A stretch of DNA of 32,180 nt from Gammaproteobacteria bacterium (GTDB lineage: Bacteria; Pseudomonadota; Gammaproteobacteria; Enterobacterales; Aeromonadaceae). The notes below the pieces were generated by a model that was not told the origin of the DNA, did not search any database, and worked only from the letters and a program-made list of their open reading frames with translations. Each line of letters starts with the position of its first letter. Position 1 is the first letter of the stretch. The stretch is taken from the NCBI GenBank assembly GCA_018222825.1, contig JAAEZO010000015.1:1-32180 (forward strand). Direction: 5' to 3'. The translations under genes and the position numbers were made by a program. This document shows, in pieces, positions 24,248 through 32,180 of this stretch.

Positions 24248-24952
24248 TCAGATTTCCACCATTCGGCCGATATACTGGATGGGCCCGGTAGGCAGACCCG
24301 TCGGTGAGCCTCCGGCCTGTTCCAGGGTCAGCTCGAACAACTGATTCGGAGCCAGGGGCGGCAAGGTATCAAGCGGCACCCGCAGGCGTTGGCCCGGCTC
24401 CACCAGGCCGAGGGAAACAGGTCTGGTCCAGTCATCGCCCTTGGTCCAGAGCTCCAGCACCTGGTCCGCCGGCACTTCCACCGCAGCCAGGGGGATCAAC
24501 TGAATTTCACTGGGGTCGCGGGCCTGAACCAGCCAGCCCGGCGCCCTGTTTTCCGGTGCTGCCAGCACGACGATGTAGCGGGGCTCTGGCAAGGGACGAT
24601 ACACGACGACCGCGGCAAGCAACAAACTCATGGCCAGACTGGTGGCAGTCAGCCCCCGCCACAGCCCCAGCCGCTGCCACCAGCGGGCTGGCTCGGCTAC
24701 CGCCCTGGCCCGGGAAAGGGCATCCAGGCTGCGCTCGACCCGGGGCCACAGCCGGGGGGAAGGTGTTTGTGCCTCCGCCAGCCCGGTCAGTGGATGCAGT
24801 CGCTCTTCCCACTGTGCCACCGCCGCCTGCAACGGTTCATCGTGCTCCAGCCGCTGCTCCAGTCGTCGCCGTTGTTCGGCAGTCAAGGTGCCCAGCACAT
24901 ATTCCCCGGCCAGGGCATACCGTTCAGAATCGCCCCGCTCTCCCTCGTTCAT
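24248..24952 (-). CDS. RskA-type anti-sigma factor
   Basis: The 234-aa product has the anti-sigma-K architecture. A short cytosolic helical domain 'RYALAGEYVLGTLTAEQRRR' lies at the N-terminus, one transmembrane segment ('TATSLAMSLLLAAVVVY') sits near residue 105-122, and the rest is a periplasmic RskA domain ending 'PTGPIQYIGRMVEI'. It would hold the neighbouring sigma factor at the membrane until released, probably by proteolysis. The ATG overlaps the sigma stop codon in an ATGA arrangement and AGGGAG lies 8 bases upstream, so translation is likely coupled. A GTG three codons earlier is possible. No zinc-binding HxxxCxxC motif is visible, consistent with the RskA type. Confidence 0.9.
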   Translation of the reverse strand: MNEGERGDSERYALAGEYVLGTLTAEQRRRLEQRLEHDEPLQAAVAQWEERLHPLTGLAEAQTPSPRLWPRVERSLDALSRARAVAEPARWWQRLGLWRGLTATSLAMSLLLAAVVVYRPLPEPRYIVVLAAPENRAPGWLVQARDPSEIQLIPLAAVEVPADQVLELWTKGDDWTRPVSLGLVEPGQRLRVPLDTLPPLAPNQLFELTLEQAGGSPTGLPTGPIQYIGRMVEI

Positions 24953-25515
24953 GCCATGCACTCCCTCAGCACTATCAGACTGCGCCGTATCCAGGCTTTG
25001 ACCGTGCCCAGCGGCGCGTCCATCCGGTTGGCAATTTCATGATGAGTACAACCGTCTACATAAGCATGCAGAAGGCAATTTCGCCGTTCAGGCTCCAGCT
25101 GATCCAGGCAATGTTCAACCCGTTTGCCGTGATCATGCCAAGATTCCCCATCCCGGTTCTGCTGCCAGTGTTCGTATGACTGCCGGGTATCCAGAGCCGC
25201 AGCGCCGTGCTGATCCAGACCAAGTTCCCGCCCCCGGTTGCGCACCGTATTCAGGGCCAGATGCCGGGCCACACTGTAAATCCAGCCCCGGGCCGAGCCC
25301 CGGGCCGGGTCGAAGCTGTCGGCACGCAGCCAGATGTTGATCAGCGCATCGTGCACTATGTCTTCCGCCAGTGCGTGATCGCGCACGATGCGCAGCACCA
25401 CTCCCAGCAATCGCCCTCCCTCCTGTTCATACAGGGCCTGAAGGCCTTGGCGATCCTGACGGGCACAGGCCGCTAACGCGGCCTGGTAATCAAAATCCTG
25501 ATTGGGTTTTGTCAT
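24949..25515 (-). CDS. ECF sigma factor (SigK/RskA-associated type)
   Basis: The 188-aa product is an extracytoplasmic-function sigma factor. Region 2 is at about 15-85 ('LRIVRDHALAEDIVHDALIN' and 'ARGWIYSVARHLALNTVRNR') and region 4 at about 125-185 ('LEPERRNCLLHAYVDGCTHH' then 'APLGTVKAWIRRSL'). It lacks a C-terminal extension. The 4-base overlap with an RskA-type anti-sigma gene defines a standard pair. The ATG at 25515 has a weak ribosome site; an in-frame TTG at 25545 has a better AAGGG and would add ten residues. The same-strand DUF3455 gene lies 93 bp upstream and is a likely cotranscribed or target gene. Confidence 0.93.
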   Translation of the reverse strand: MTKPNQDFDYQAALAACARQDRQGLQALYEQEGGRLLGVVLRIVRDHALAEDIVHDALINIWLRADSFDPARGSARGWIYSVARHLALNTVRNRGRELGLDQHGAAALDTRQSYEHWQQNRDGESWHDHGKRVEHCLDQLEPERRNCLLHAYVDGCTHHEIANRMDAPLGTVKAWIRRSLIVLRECMA

Positions 25516-25569
25516 CGGTGCAGCACCATCCGCATTGGTCTTCAAACGAAGCCCTTCTTGTAATGTCGA

Positions 25570-25594
25570 GTGTAGACCACTACACCACGGATGG
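25570..25594 (-). promoter_or_regulatory. CATCCGT element and small hairpin before sigma gene
   Basis: On the minus strand CCATCCGT (from 25594) lies in the gap between DUF3455 and the sigma gene. The heptamer CATCCGT recurs upstream of DUF3455. A 6-bp inverted repeat GTGTAG-ACCA-CTACAC (25570-25585) follows directly. CCATCC resembles the -35 reported for SigK-type factors, as I recall it; a matching -10 is not clear. Confidence 0.35.
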
Positions 25595-25608
25595 CGCTGC
25601 GCGCTTCT

Positions 25609-26139
25609 TCAGCCGGCTTTCCAGAAAATATAATCGGCCTGGTATTTGACGATTTGACGTTCGCCCTTGTTGGCCTCGCTGCAGGCCATAGAGGGCGCCA
25701 CCCCACCCTGGGTATCCAGCCGCTGGATATAAGTGACACCGGTCATAGCCCCCTCTCCCATCGCCGGGTTGGCCTGTACCAGCTGAAAGGGAATATTACC
25801 TTCGCCCCCCGAAGCCACGGCCAGCTGAGTGCCGGTTACCTTAGATCCATCCATCGCCTCCCAAGTGGCCGGCGGCCCGAAATAACGACCCACCTGCTTG
25901 CCGCTGCTATCGTTCAGCGCCGCATCCGGCCCGGCAAATGCCCAAGCCAGCTCCCCAGGAGCATCGGGTTTGTCGCGGCATTCGTAGGTAATTTTCCCGA
26001 CTCCCACCGTTTCCAGCGCGACCTTGTGGCCTGCCGGCACCTGCATGCTTTCGGGCACCATGGCGTGGGCAAGGGAAGACAGGCCCAGCAGCAGGGTCGT
26101 GGCCAGTACCGGGGGCATTTTGAGCTGAATATTGTGCAT
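25609..26139 (-). CDS. DUF3455 family secreted protein
   Basis: The 176-aa product has a signal peptide (after MHNIQLKMPP, a hydrophobic VLATTLLLGLSSLAHA) and a mature domain of the DUF3455 family: 'VGKITYECRD', 'WAFAGPDAALND', 'VGRYFGPPATWEAMDGSKVT' and a C-terminal 'YQADYIFWKAG'. Members are secreted or periplasmic and of unknown function. They are often found beside ECF sigma/anti-sigma pairs, as here, which suggests a role in the envelope stress that the sigma senses. The start at 26139 has AAGGAG seven bases upstream; the track ORF adds 73 spurious residues. It is the first gene of a three-gene minus-strand set. Confidence 0.88.
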   Translation of the reverse strand: MHNIQLKMPPVLATTLLLGLSSLAHAMVPESMQVPAGHKVALETVGVGKITYECRDKPDAPGELAWAFAGPDAALNDSSGKQVGRYFGPPATWEAMDGSKVTGTQLAVASGGEGNIPFQLVQANPAMGEGAMTGVTYIQRLDTQGGVAPSMACSEANKGERQIVKYQADYIFWKAG

Positions 26140-26218
26140 GTCATATCTCCTTGTGACGAACGCTAGTATCAAGAGCGGCAACAGATGCCACCCTTGTACT
26201 ACCCGCCAGAGGGATAAA

Positions 26219-26226
26219 CGGATGCA
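26219..26226 (-). promoter_or_regulatory. CATCCGT element upstream of DUF3455 gene
   Basis: On the minus strand TGCATCCGT lies about 80 bases before the DUF3455 start codon. It shares CATCCGT with the site before the sigma gene. It is a candidate -35 of an ECF-dependent, autoregulated promoter; GGTAGTAC about 16 bases further on is a possible but unproven -10. Confidence 0.35.
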
Positions 26227-26284
26227 GCAATAAACAGATTTTTTCACATTTCTTGAAATACAGGGATCATGGCCCTTTGTCGGC

Positions 26285-28300
26285 TCACTCTTCCTGCAAC
26301 TCGGCCAGCAGGCCGCTGCGCCGCTCGACCCGGCGACCGATGGCCTGCTCAAACACACCGGCGCGAGGCTCCAGCAGGGTAAACCAGTGCCGGGCCCGGG
26401 TAATGGCGGTATACAGCAGCTCCTTGGTCAACACCGGGTTCAGCGCATCCGGCAGGATCAACGCGGTGTGTGCAAATTCCGAACCCTGGGACTTGTGCAC
26501 TGTCATGGCGAACACCGTCTCCACCTCCGACAACCGGCTGGGCAGCACAAAGCGCAGCCCGCCACCGCCATCGTTGCGGGCAAACACCACTCGCAAGACC
26601 CGGCGGCCATCTTCTTCCGGCAGGCGCAGCGCAATACCGATATCGCCGTTCATCAGCCCCAGGCCATAGTCGTTGCGGGTCACCAGCACCGGGCGACCTT
26701 CGTACCAGCCTTCTTCCGCTTCCAGCAGGCCCCGCCGATGCAGCAAGCCGGCAATTCGCTGATTGAGGCCTTCCACTCCCCAGGGCCCCTTGCGCACGGT
26801 GCAGAGCAGACGAAACTCGTCAAAGGCGGTCAGCACCTGCCCCGCCCAGTTCGTCCAGGCAGGGTCGTCATGAGCGGCGTCGGCCGCCGGTCGGCCGGCA
26901 CTCAGCAACTCGAGGTAATGGCCGTACCCCACCGCCTGCCCGCGACCACCGTGCAACAGCCGGTTCAGCGCCGCATCCTGTTCGCCCTTGAGGCTCACAG
27001 TAGCCACATCGTCCCGGCCAAACTGCTGGCGAGCCAGGCCGGCCAACTGCTGGTTGACCGCCCCCGCCAGACGACCAATGCCGGAGCCACCGGCGAAACG
27101 ACGGGAATAACGCAGCATCAGAATGCGCTGCGCCAACGGATACCCGCCGGGCTCGCCCGCCTGCAAAGCCGGGTGCTCGAGTCGTTCACCGCTGACCCGC
27201 TCCAGCCAGGCCACCCGCTCGGGCTGATAATGCCCCTGATCCGCATCCCGGCACAGATCGCCCAGCAAGGCCCCCGCTTCTACCGAGGCCAGCTGATCCT
27301 TGTCGCCCAGCAACAGCAACCGGGCATGGGGTGGCAGCGCCGACAACAGGCAGGCCATCATTTCGAGATCGATCATCGAGGCCTCGTCCACCACCAGCAC
27401 GTCCAATGCCAGCGGGTTGCCGGCATGATGGCGAAAGTGCCGGCTGTTGGGCAGGCTACCCAGCAGCCGGTGCAGGGTGCTCACCTCGGTGGGAATGCGC
27501 TCGCGCACCGCCTTGTCGACCGGCAGCGAGGCTACCTGGGCGCCAATCGACTCGGTAAGCCGGGCCGCCGCCTTGCCGGTGGGCGCGGCCAGCCGAATGC
27601 GCAGCGGCTTGTCGGCGGTGCCCTGCAGCAGGGCCAGCAGCCGCACGACGGTGGTGGTTTTACCGGTGCCGGGACCGCCGGTGATCAGGGTAAAACCGCT
27701 GCTGGCCGCCAGCGCACAGGCCAGTTTCTGCCAGTCGGTCTGGCGTTCGCCATCCAGCACCAGCGGCTCCGGGAACAGCCGGTTCAGCCACTCGGGCAGA
27801 CTGTCGGGCACCGGTCTGTCGTCCCTGATGCGCACCGCCAATGCCCGGGCCACGCTTTGCTCATAGTTCCAGTAGCGCCGCAGATACAGTCGCTCGGCGT
27901 GCAATACCAGCGGGCGATCGGACTCGCCGTGCGCGCCCGCCACCAGCGGGCTTCGCGCCAGGGCCTGTAGCCAGTCGGCAAGCTCCAGACCGGCCAGCAT
28001 ACGCGACGGCAGCAGCATATCGGCCAGGCTTTCTTCCCCTTCCGGCGGCAGCGACAGGGCAAAGTCCGGCTCGGCAAGCGTGGCCGCCAGATCCAGACAC
28101 ACATGACCATGCCCCAGCTGATGGCTGGCCAGCGCCGCCGCCAGCAGCACCGATGCGTCGGCGCTGGCGTCCAGATCCACAAAAAAACCGGCCAGCGCCC
28201 GGTCGAGCGGGCGTAACCAGCCCAGACCGACCCATTGATCAAGCAATTCAAGCAGGCTGTTCTGACTGGTAAGCGGTGCCGTGATGACCGTGGCCGTCAT
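26285..28300 (-). CDS. recD: Exodeoxyribonuclease V alpha subunit RecD
   Basis: RecD is the 5'-3' helicase motor of RecBCD, the double-strand-break repair and foreign-DNA-degrading enzyme. The 671-aa product is somewhat longer than E. coli RecD (608 aa). The RecC-contacting N-terminal part is followed by Walker A 'ITGGPGTGKTTTVVRL' (about 206), 'LAAPTGKAAARLTESIG', motif II 'LVVDEASMIDLEMM' (about 300), 'LLLLGDKDQLASVEAGALLG', and C-terminal 'FAMTVHKSQGSEF' and 'LLYTAITRARHW'. Its ATG overlaps the recB stop by four bases (ATGA), so translation is coupled and the start is secure. It is the last gene of recC-recB-recD; no clear terminator is seen before the DUF3455 promoter region. Confidence 0.97.
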   Translation of the reverse strand: MTATVITAPLTSQNSLLELLDQWVGLGWLRPLDRALAGFFVDLDASADASVLLAAALASHQLGHGHVCLDLAATLAEPDFALSLPPEGEESLADMLLPSRMLAGLELADWLQALARSPLVAGAHGESDRPLVLHAERLYLRRYWNYEQSVARALAVRIRDDRPVPDSLPEWLNRLFPEPLVLDGERQTDWQKLACALAASSGFTLITGGPGTGKTTTVVRLLALLQGTADKPLRIRLAAPTGKAAARLTESIGAQVASLPVDKAVRERIPTEVSTLHRLLGSLPNSRHFRHHAGNPLALDVLVVDEASMIDLEMMACLLSALPPHARLLLLGDKDQLASVEAGALLGDLCRDADQGHYQPERVAWLERVSGERLEHPALQAGEPGGYPLAQRILMLRYSRRFAGGSGIGRLAGAVNQQLAGLARQQFGRDDVATVSLKGEQDAALNRLLHGGRGQAVGYGHYLELLSAGRPAADAAHDDPAWTNWAGQVLTAFDEFRLLCTVRKGPWGVEGLNQRIAGLLHRRGLLEAEEGWYEGRPVLVTRNDYGLGLMNGDIGIALRLPEEDGRRVLRVVFARNDGGGGLRFVLPSRLSEVETVFAMTVHKSQGSEFAHTALILPDALNPVLTKELLYTAITRARHWFTLLEPRAGVFEQAIGRRVERRSGLLAELQEE

Positions 28301-31300
28301 GGATGGATCTCCTCATGTTGTTCGGTGCTGAGCTGTTCGTTTCTGAACAGGGCGTCCAGGCTTTCAATCAACTCTCTGGGCGGCTTGTCGAACCAGGCAG
28401 CACCGGGCCGGCGCACAAACAGATAAAGCGCACCGCCCAGGTGGGTATCGTAGTCGTAGTCGGGCAGGCGCAGCATCAGCTGGCGATGCAGCGCCAGCAG
28501 GTAGAGCACATATTGCAGATCGTACCGGTGCTTGAGCACCTGGCCCTGCATGGCCGCCAGGGTGTAATCGGCGTCTTCCTGACCCAGCCAGTTCGACTTG
28601 TAGTCCACCACGTAATAACGCCCCTCATGCTCGAACACCAAATCGATAAAGCCCTTGAGCATGCCGTTCAGGGTGTCGGGCGCCAGCGCATTTCTGGGCT
28701 GGCCCGGCAGTATGTGGTGCTGCACCAGTGCATCCAGGCGCTGCACATTCACCCGGCTGACCTCCAGCCAGAACTCCATCTCGGTCTGATATTGGGCAAG
28801 CTCGCCCAACACCGGCCCCTGCTCGAACAGCGGTGTGACCAGCAGCCCCTGCAGCCAGTCGATGAGCGGCTCTGTCCATTCGGGCATGCCCCGTAGCTGG
28901 CAACGGCGGGCCAGCTGGTTTTTCAGCTCGTCGGGTTCGCCGACAAGCTCCTGGTCCAGCGCCAGCTCCAGCAGGCCGTGCAAAAAGGTCCCCGCCGCCG
29001 GCCCGCGGGCAAAGCGGTGCAGGCTCGGCGTATCGCCCGGGCGCAACGGCATAAAGGGCAGCTCCAGCTCGTCGTCACCGGCCTTGCCCGCCTCGGGTCG
29101 TTCGGGCGAGGCATCGTCAAAACGCTGGCCCGCCGTTTCCTGGGTGCGCAGCGCACTGTAGGAGGCAATCCACCAATGCTCGGCAGCCGTTCGAGTCGGC
29201 GTGGCCCACACCGGATCGGTCAGGGTCTCATCGGTCGGACTCCACTGCTGTTCATCCGGCTCGGGAGCCGGACACAGGGCGGTGTCCGGCGCCACCAGCG
29301 GTGTGAGCCAGTCGGCCAGACTGCCGGCCAGTTCGGCACCGCCACCCAGTACATACCCCATGGCCGAGTCATGCAGCCGCGAGGCCTTGGCATTACCGAC
29401 CTTGATGTCGCTCAGCCCCAGCCAGCAGGCGTGACGAGCGCGGGTCATAGCCACATACAGCAAACGCAAGTCTTCGCCCAGCCGTTCCCGCTCGGCCAGT
29501 TCCAGCTCGTCTTCGGACGGATTCAGCACCAGCCGGCGGCCCTGCGCATCCTGCACTCGAACCGCCCCCTTGCCGACCCCGCGAAAAGAGCAAATGAACG
29601 GCAGAAACACCAGCGGATATTCCAGCCCCTTCGACTTGTGAATGGTGACCACCCGCACCAGGGCGGCGTCACTTTCCAGGCGCAGCACCTGCTCGTCGGC
29701 GGCCTCGGCCTGCCCCTCCAGGCACTCGGCCAGATGGCGGATCAACGCCTGCTCGCCATCCAGCCCGGCGGCGGCCTGCTGCATCAACTCGGCCAGATGC
29801 AGAATATTGGTCAGGCAGCGCTCGCCGTCGGCGCGGTCGGCCAGCCGCGCCGGTAGCCTGAAGTCGTGCAGCAGTCGGTGCACCATGGGCAGCAGCCCCT
29901 GGCGCTGCCAGCAGCGACGATATTCCCGAAACTGCATCACCCGCCGTTCCCAGTGACGTTCGTCCTGATTGAGCCGCTCAAGCTCTGCCAGGGGCTGTCC
30001 CAGGGTGGCGGTGGCCAGCGCCGCCCTGAGTTTGCCGTCCTGCTCCGGCTCGGCGCAGGCGCGCAGCCACAGCAACACATCGTTCGCCTCGGCGCTGGCA
30101 AAAATGGAGTCCTTGTCGGACAGATAGACGCTGCGCACCCCTTTTGCCGCCAGCGCATGGCGAATGGCCTGCGCCTCCTTGAAGCTGCGCACCAGTACCG
30201 CTATATCACTGGGCTGCACCGGGGCCAGCTCACCGTCTTTGGCAAAGCCGGCCTTGCCCTGCCTGCCCTGATTCAGCAAATGAGTGATATGACCGGCACA
30301 GCTCAACGCCATTTGCTGCACATAGGGCGTGGCAGCAAGCGGCAGGCCTTTTTCGTTGTCCAGCTGCCAGAGGGTCAATGCCGGCTGCGTCTCACCGTCG
30401 CATTGCCATTGCTCCTCCCGCCCCCTGGCGGCCACCGACACAAAAGGCAGCGGGTTGTGCTGGTCGTCACGAAACAGAAAGGCGCCCTCGGGGTACTGCT
30501 CGGCCCGCTCGAACACTCGGTTGACCGCCGCCACCATGGCGGTGGAAGAACGAAAGTTGGTGTCCAGGGTATAGTGCCGACCGTCGGTGGCCTCCCTCGC
30601 CGCCAGATAGGTGTGAATATCGGCACCGCGAAAGGCGTAAATCGCCTGCTTGGGATCACCAATCATGAACAGGCCGCTGTCGGGGCTGTTGTCCGCCACC
30701 CGGTAGATGGCGTCGAAGATGCCATATTGCAGCGGATCGGTATCCTGAAATTCATCGATCATCGCCACCGGAAACTGACGCCGAATAACCTCGGCCAGAT
30801 GAGCACCGTTTTCTCCCTGCAGCGCCTCGTCCAGCCGGGTAAGCATGTCGTCAAAGCCCATTTCGGCCCGGCGGCGTTTTTCCGCCTCAAACTGGCACCG
30901 TACCCAGGCGGCGGCATGGCGCAGCGCCGGCTCGGCCGGATCGGGCAAGGCCGCCAGCTGTTGCTCCAGCTCCGCCATGGCCACCAGCGCCGCATGCACC
31001 GGTGGCTCGCCTTTTTTCCAGGCCTCGGCCATGCCCGCGGGCGTGAGCCGAACAAAACCGGTGCCCAGCTCCAGCTCGGCGTCCAGCGACCCCGCCCAGG
31101 CCCTGAGCTTGGCCAGCCACGGTTGGTAGAAACGCGCCTGCAACTTGCGCCCGTCCACTACCTTGTCGGCCACCGCCTTGTCGAGCAGCAGCTCCAGCTC
31201 GTCGGCCCAGCGCGACCAGGGCGCCTTGAGCTTCGCCAGCGCCAGCTCCCGCTCGCACAGCGCCTGCTGGAGCAAGTCGGCCAGCTCTCCGCTGGCTTCG

Positions 31301-31917
31301 CCCTGCTCGCCCAATAACGGGCGCAGTTTCTTGAGCAGCACGCCCGGGGTTTGCCACTGATCAATCACCCAGTCGAGCGGCGCCTCGCTCAGCGGATAAC
31401 ACTGGCGACGCCAGTAATCGCGCGCCACCTCGGCCAGCAGCTCGCTGTGATCGGTTTCCAGGGTCTGGGTAAACAAGCTGCCGCTGTCGAAGGCGTGCTC
31501 GCGCAACATGCGCTGGCACCAGCCATGAATGGTGGACACCGCCGCTTCGTCCATCCACTGGGCGGCAATATCGAGCCGATGAGCACAGGCCGGCCATTGC
31601 TCGGGAGTAAAGTCGGCCTTGAGCACATCGAGCAGTGCATCGCCCTGTGCCTCACCGCGAAACACCGCCGCCGCCTGCACCAGCCGAACACGAATGCGGT
31701 CGCGCAGCTCACGGGTGGCCGCATCGGTAAAGGTCACCACTAGGATCTCGGGCGGCAGCAGCTCACGCACAAAGCCCAGCTCGTCGCCGTGGCCGAGCAC
31801 CAGCCGCAGATAGAGGGCCGAAATGGTAAAGGTTTTACCGGTACCGGCACTGGCTTCAATCAGGCGGCTGCCGTGCAGCGGAAAGGCCAGCGCCAGCGGG
31901 CGCGCCGATGGGCTCAT
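28297..31917 (-). CDS. recB: Exodeoxyribonuclease V beta subunit RecB
   Basis: RecB provides the 3'-5' helicase and the only nuclease of RecBCD. The 1206-aa product is close to E. coli RecB (1180 aa). Walker A is 'EASAGTGKTFTISALYLRL' (about 21), motif II 'MIDEFQDTDPLQY' and 'GDPKQAIYAFRGADIHTYL' lie in the middle, motif V/VI are 'VRVVTIHKSKGLEYPLVFLP' and 'LRLLYVAMTRARHACWLG'. The nuclease domain shows 'GTFLHGLLELAL', 'LKGFIDLVFEHEGRYYVVDYKSNWL' with the catalytic Asp and the DYK triad (about 1105). The start at 31917 has AGGAGG eight bases upstream and overlaps recC's stop (ATGA); the 22 extra track residues are recC sequence. Confidence 0.98.
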   Translation of the reverse strand: MSPSARPLALAFPLHGSRLIEASAGTGKTFTISALYLRLVLGHGDELGFVRELLPPEILVVTFTDAATRELRDRIRVRLVQAAAVFRGEAQGDALLDVLKADFTPEQWPACAHRLDIAAQWMDEAAVSTIHGWCQRMLREHAFDSGSLFTQTLETDHSELLAEVARDYWRRQCYPLSEAPLDWVIDQWQTPGVLLKKLRPLLGEQGEASGELADLLQQALCERELALAKLKAPWSRWADELELLLDKAVADKVVDGRKLQARFYQPWLAKLRAWAGSLDAELELGTGFVRLTPAGMAEAWKKGEPPVHAALVAMAELEQQLAALPDPAEPALRHAAAWVRCQFEAEKRRRAEMGFDDMLTRLDEALQGENGAHLAEVIRRQFPVAMIDEFQDTDPLQYGIFDAIYRVADNSPDSGLFMIGDPKQAIYAFRGADIHTYLAAREATDGRHYTLDTNFRSSTAMVAAVNRVFERAEQYPEGAFLFRDDQHNPLPFVSVAARGREEQWQCDGETQPALTLWQLDNEKGLPLAATPYVQQMALSCAGHITHLLNQGRQGKAGFAKDGELAPVQPSDIAVLVRSFKEAQAIRHALAAKGVRSVYLSDKDSIFASAEANDVLLWLRACAEPEQDGKLRAALATATLGQPLAELERLNQDERHWERRVMQFREYRRCWQRQGLLPMVHRLLHDFRLPARLADRADGERCLTNILHLAELMQQAAAGLDGEQALIRHLAECLEGQAEAADEQVLRLESDAALVRVVTIHKSKGLEYPLVFLPFICSFRGVGKGAVRVQDAQGRRLVLNPSEDELELAERERLGEDLRLLYVAMTRARHACWLGLSDIKVGNAKASRLHDSAMGYVLGGGAELAGSLADWLTPLVAPDTALCPAPEPDEQQWSPTDETLTDPVWATPTRTAAEHWWIASYSALRTQETAGQRFDDASPERPEAGKAGDDELELPFMPLRPGDTPSLHRFARGPAAGTFLHGLLELALDQELVGEPDELKNQLARRCQLRGMPEWTEPLIDWLQGLLVTPLFEQGPVLGELAQYQTEMEFWLEVSRVNVQRLDALVQHHILPGQPRNALAPDTLNGMLKGFIDLVFEHEGRYYVVDYKSNWLGQEDADYTLAAMQGQVLKHRYDLQYVLYLLALHRQLMLRLPDYDYDTHLGGALYLFVRRPGAAWFDKPPRELIESLDALFRNEQLSTEQHEEIHP

Positions 31918-32180
31918 GGGTGATCCTCCTGTTTGAGCCGTTGCGGGCCCAGATCTTTCAGTGGGGCATAGAGTTGTTTGCACCAGTCAAAAAAGGTGTC
32001 GTCGGCCACCAGGGCGTCAAATTCCGGAAACTGGCGCGCCAGGGCGCCGCTTTCGCTGCGTTCACCGGCGTAATTGAAGTCGTCGCCATCGTAGCCGCGC
32101 CTGGCGGCGATCAGGGCCTTTTGCTCGTCTTCCTGCTCCAGCCAGGCCATGGCGGTTTTAAGCGCCACCGGCAGCGGGGC
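31914..32180 (-). CDS. recC: Exodeoxyribonuclease V gamma subunit RecC (C-terminal fragment)
   Basis: Only the last 88 or so codons lie in the window; the gene continues beyond base 32180. The visible residues 'ALKTAMAWLEQEDEQKALIA' and 'RQFPEFDALVADDTFFDWCK' with 'LYAPLKDLGP' fit a RecC C-terminus, but the identification rests mainly on position: it directly precedes and overlaps recB by four bases in the order recC-recB-recD. In E. coli ptrA lies between recC and recB; here it is absent, so the three subunits are tightly coupled. RecC recognises Chi sites and has no motor activity of its own. Confidence 0.85.
   Translation of the reverse strand, partial: APLPVALKTAMAWLEQEDEQKALIAARRGYDGDDFNYAGERSESGALARQFPEFDALVADDTFFDWCKQLYAPLKDLGPQRLKQEDHP

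Noticed and set aside
26387-27970. 527-aa plus-strand ORF and, at 29866-31317, a 483-aa one
   Set aside because: Both are antisense shadows in high-GC recD and recB sequence, without ribosome sites or family features.

Overview
The window is gene-dense, GC-rich DNA from a gammaproteobacterial chromosome. YbiT, AsnB, YbjN, DinG, CysQ, PsiE, a bacterial thiopurine methyltransferase and a recC-recB-recD operon all read like Enterobacterales/Aeromonadales relatives. The mix (SulP-Usp cluster, DUF2057, YjiH with a full-length Gate protein, divergent SulA) suggests a marine or brackish member of the Aeromonadales such as an Oceanimonas/Zobellella-type genus. That taxonomic guess is inference, not shown by a marker gene.

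Layout. 1-145: eight-copy GTGAGGT heptamer array and a bidirectional terminator. 146-1147 (-): trimeric-type porin. 1405-3522 (+): DinG-like helicase with an altered Fe-S cysteine set. 3691-4323 (+): secreted YccT/DUF2057 protein with its own promoter and terminator. 4440-4530: dRS3-like palindromic repeat. 4530-5066 (-): DUF924. 5186-6553 (-): YjiH/Gate membrane protein with a long AT-rich leader. 6894-7798 (-): tpm and a small DUF4250 gene. 7874-7954: two LexA boxes, one in the centre of a perfect 46-nt palindrome, in front of a SulA-like gene (7976-8542, +). 8626-9027 (-): psiE. 9427-12845 (+): SulP anion transporter followed by two paralogous tandem-domain universal stress proteins. 12953-14545 (-): ybiT ABC-F ATPase with a TTG start. 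14850-15665 (+): cysQ. 15690-16550 (-): third Usp. 16758-17207 (+): ybjN. 17348-17435 (+): tRNA-Ser(GGA) with a stringent-type promoter and a strong terminator. 17623-18261 (+): 2OG-Fe(II) prolyl-hydroxylase-like oxygenase. 18452-20116 (+): asnB behind a palindrome that overlaps its likely start site. 20284-22836 (+): CBS-PAS-GGDEF-EAL protein. 22887-24215 (+): ABC1/UbiB-like kinase. 24248-26139 (-): DUF3455 protein, ECF sigma factor and RskA-type anti-sigma. 26285-32180 (-): recD, recB and the 3' end of recC, each joined by a 4-base ATGA overlap.

Functionally the window is biased toward stress and genome maintenance: DinG, LexA-controlled SulA, RecBCD, three Usp proteins, an ECF sigma/anti-sigma pair, a c-di-GMP enzyme and a probable oxygen-dependent hydroxylase. 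No phage, transposase, integrase or CRISPR array is visible. The most distinctive items are the palindromic double SOS operator, the DinG Fe-S variant, the sigma/anti-sigma/DUF3455 module with a shared upstream heptamer, and the structured asnB and yjiH leaders. I do not see a clearly new multi-gene system.
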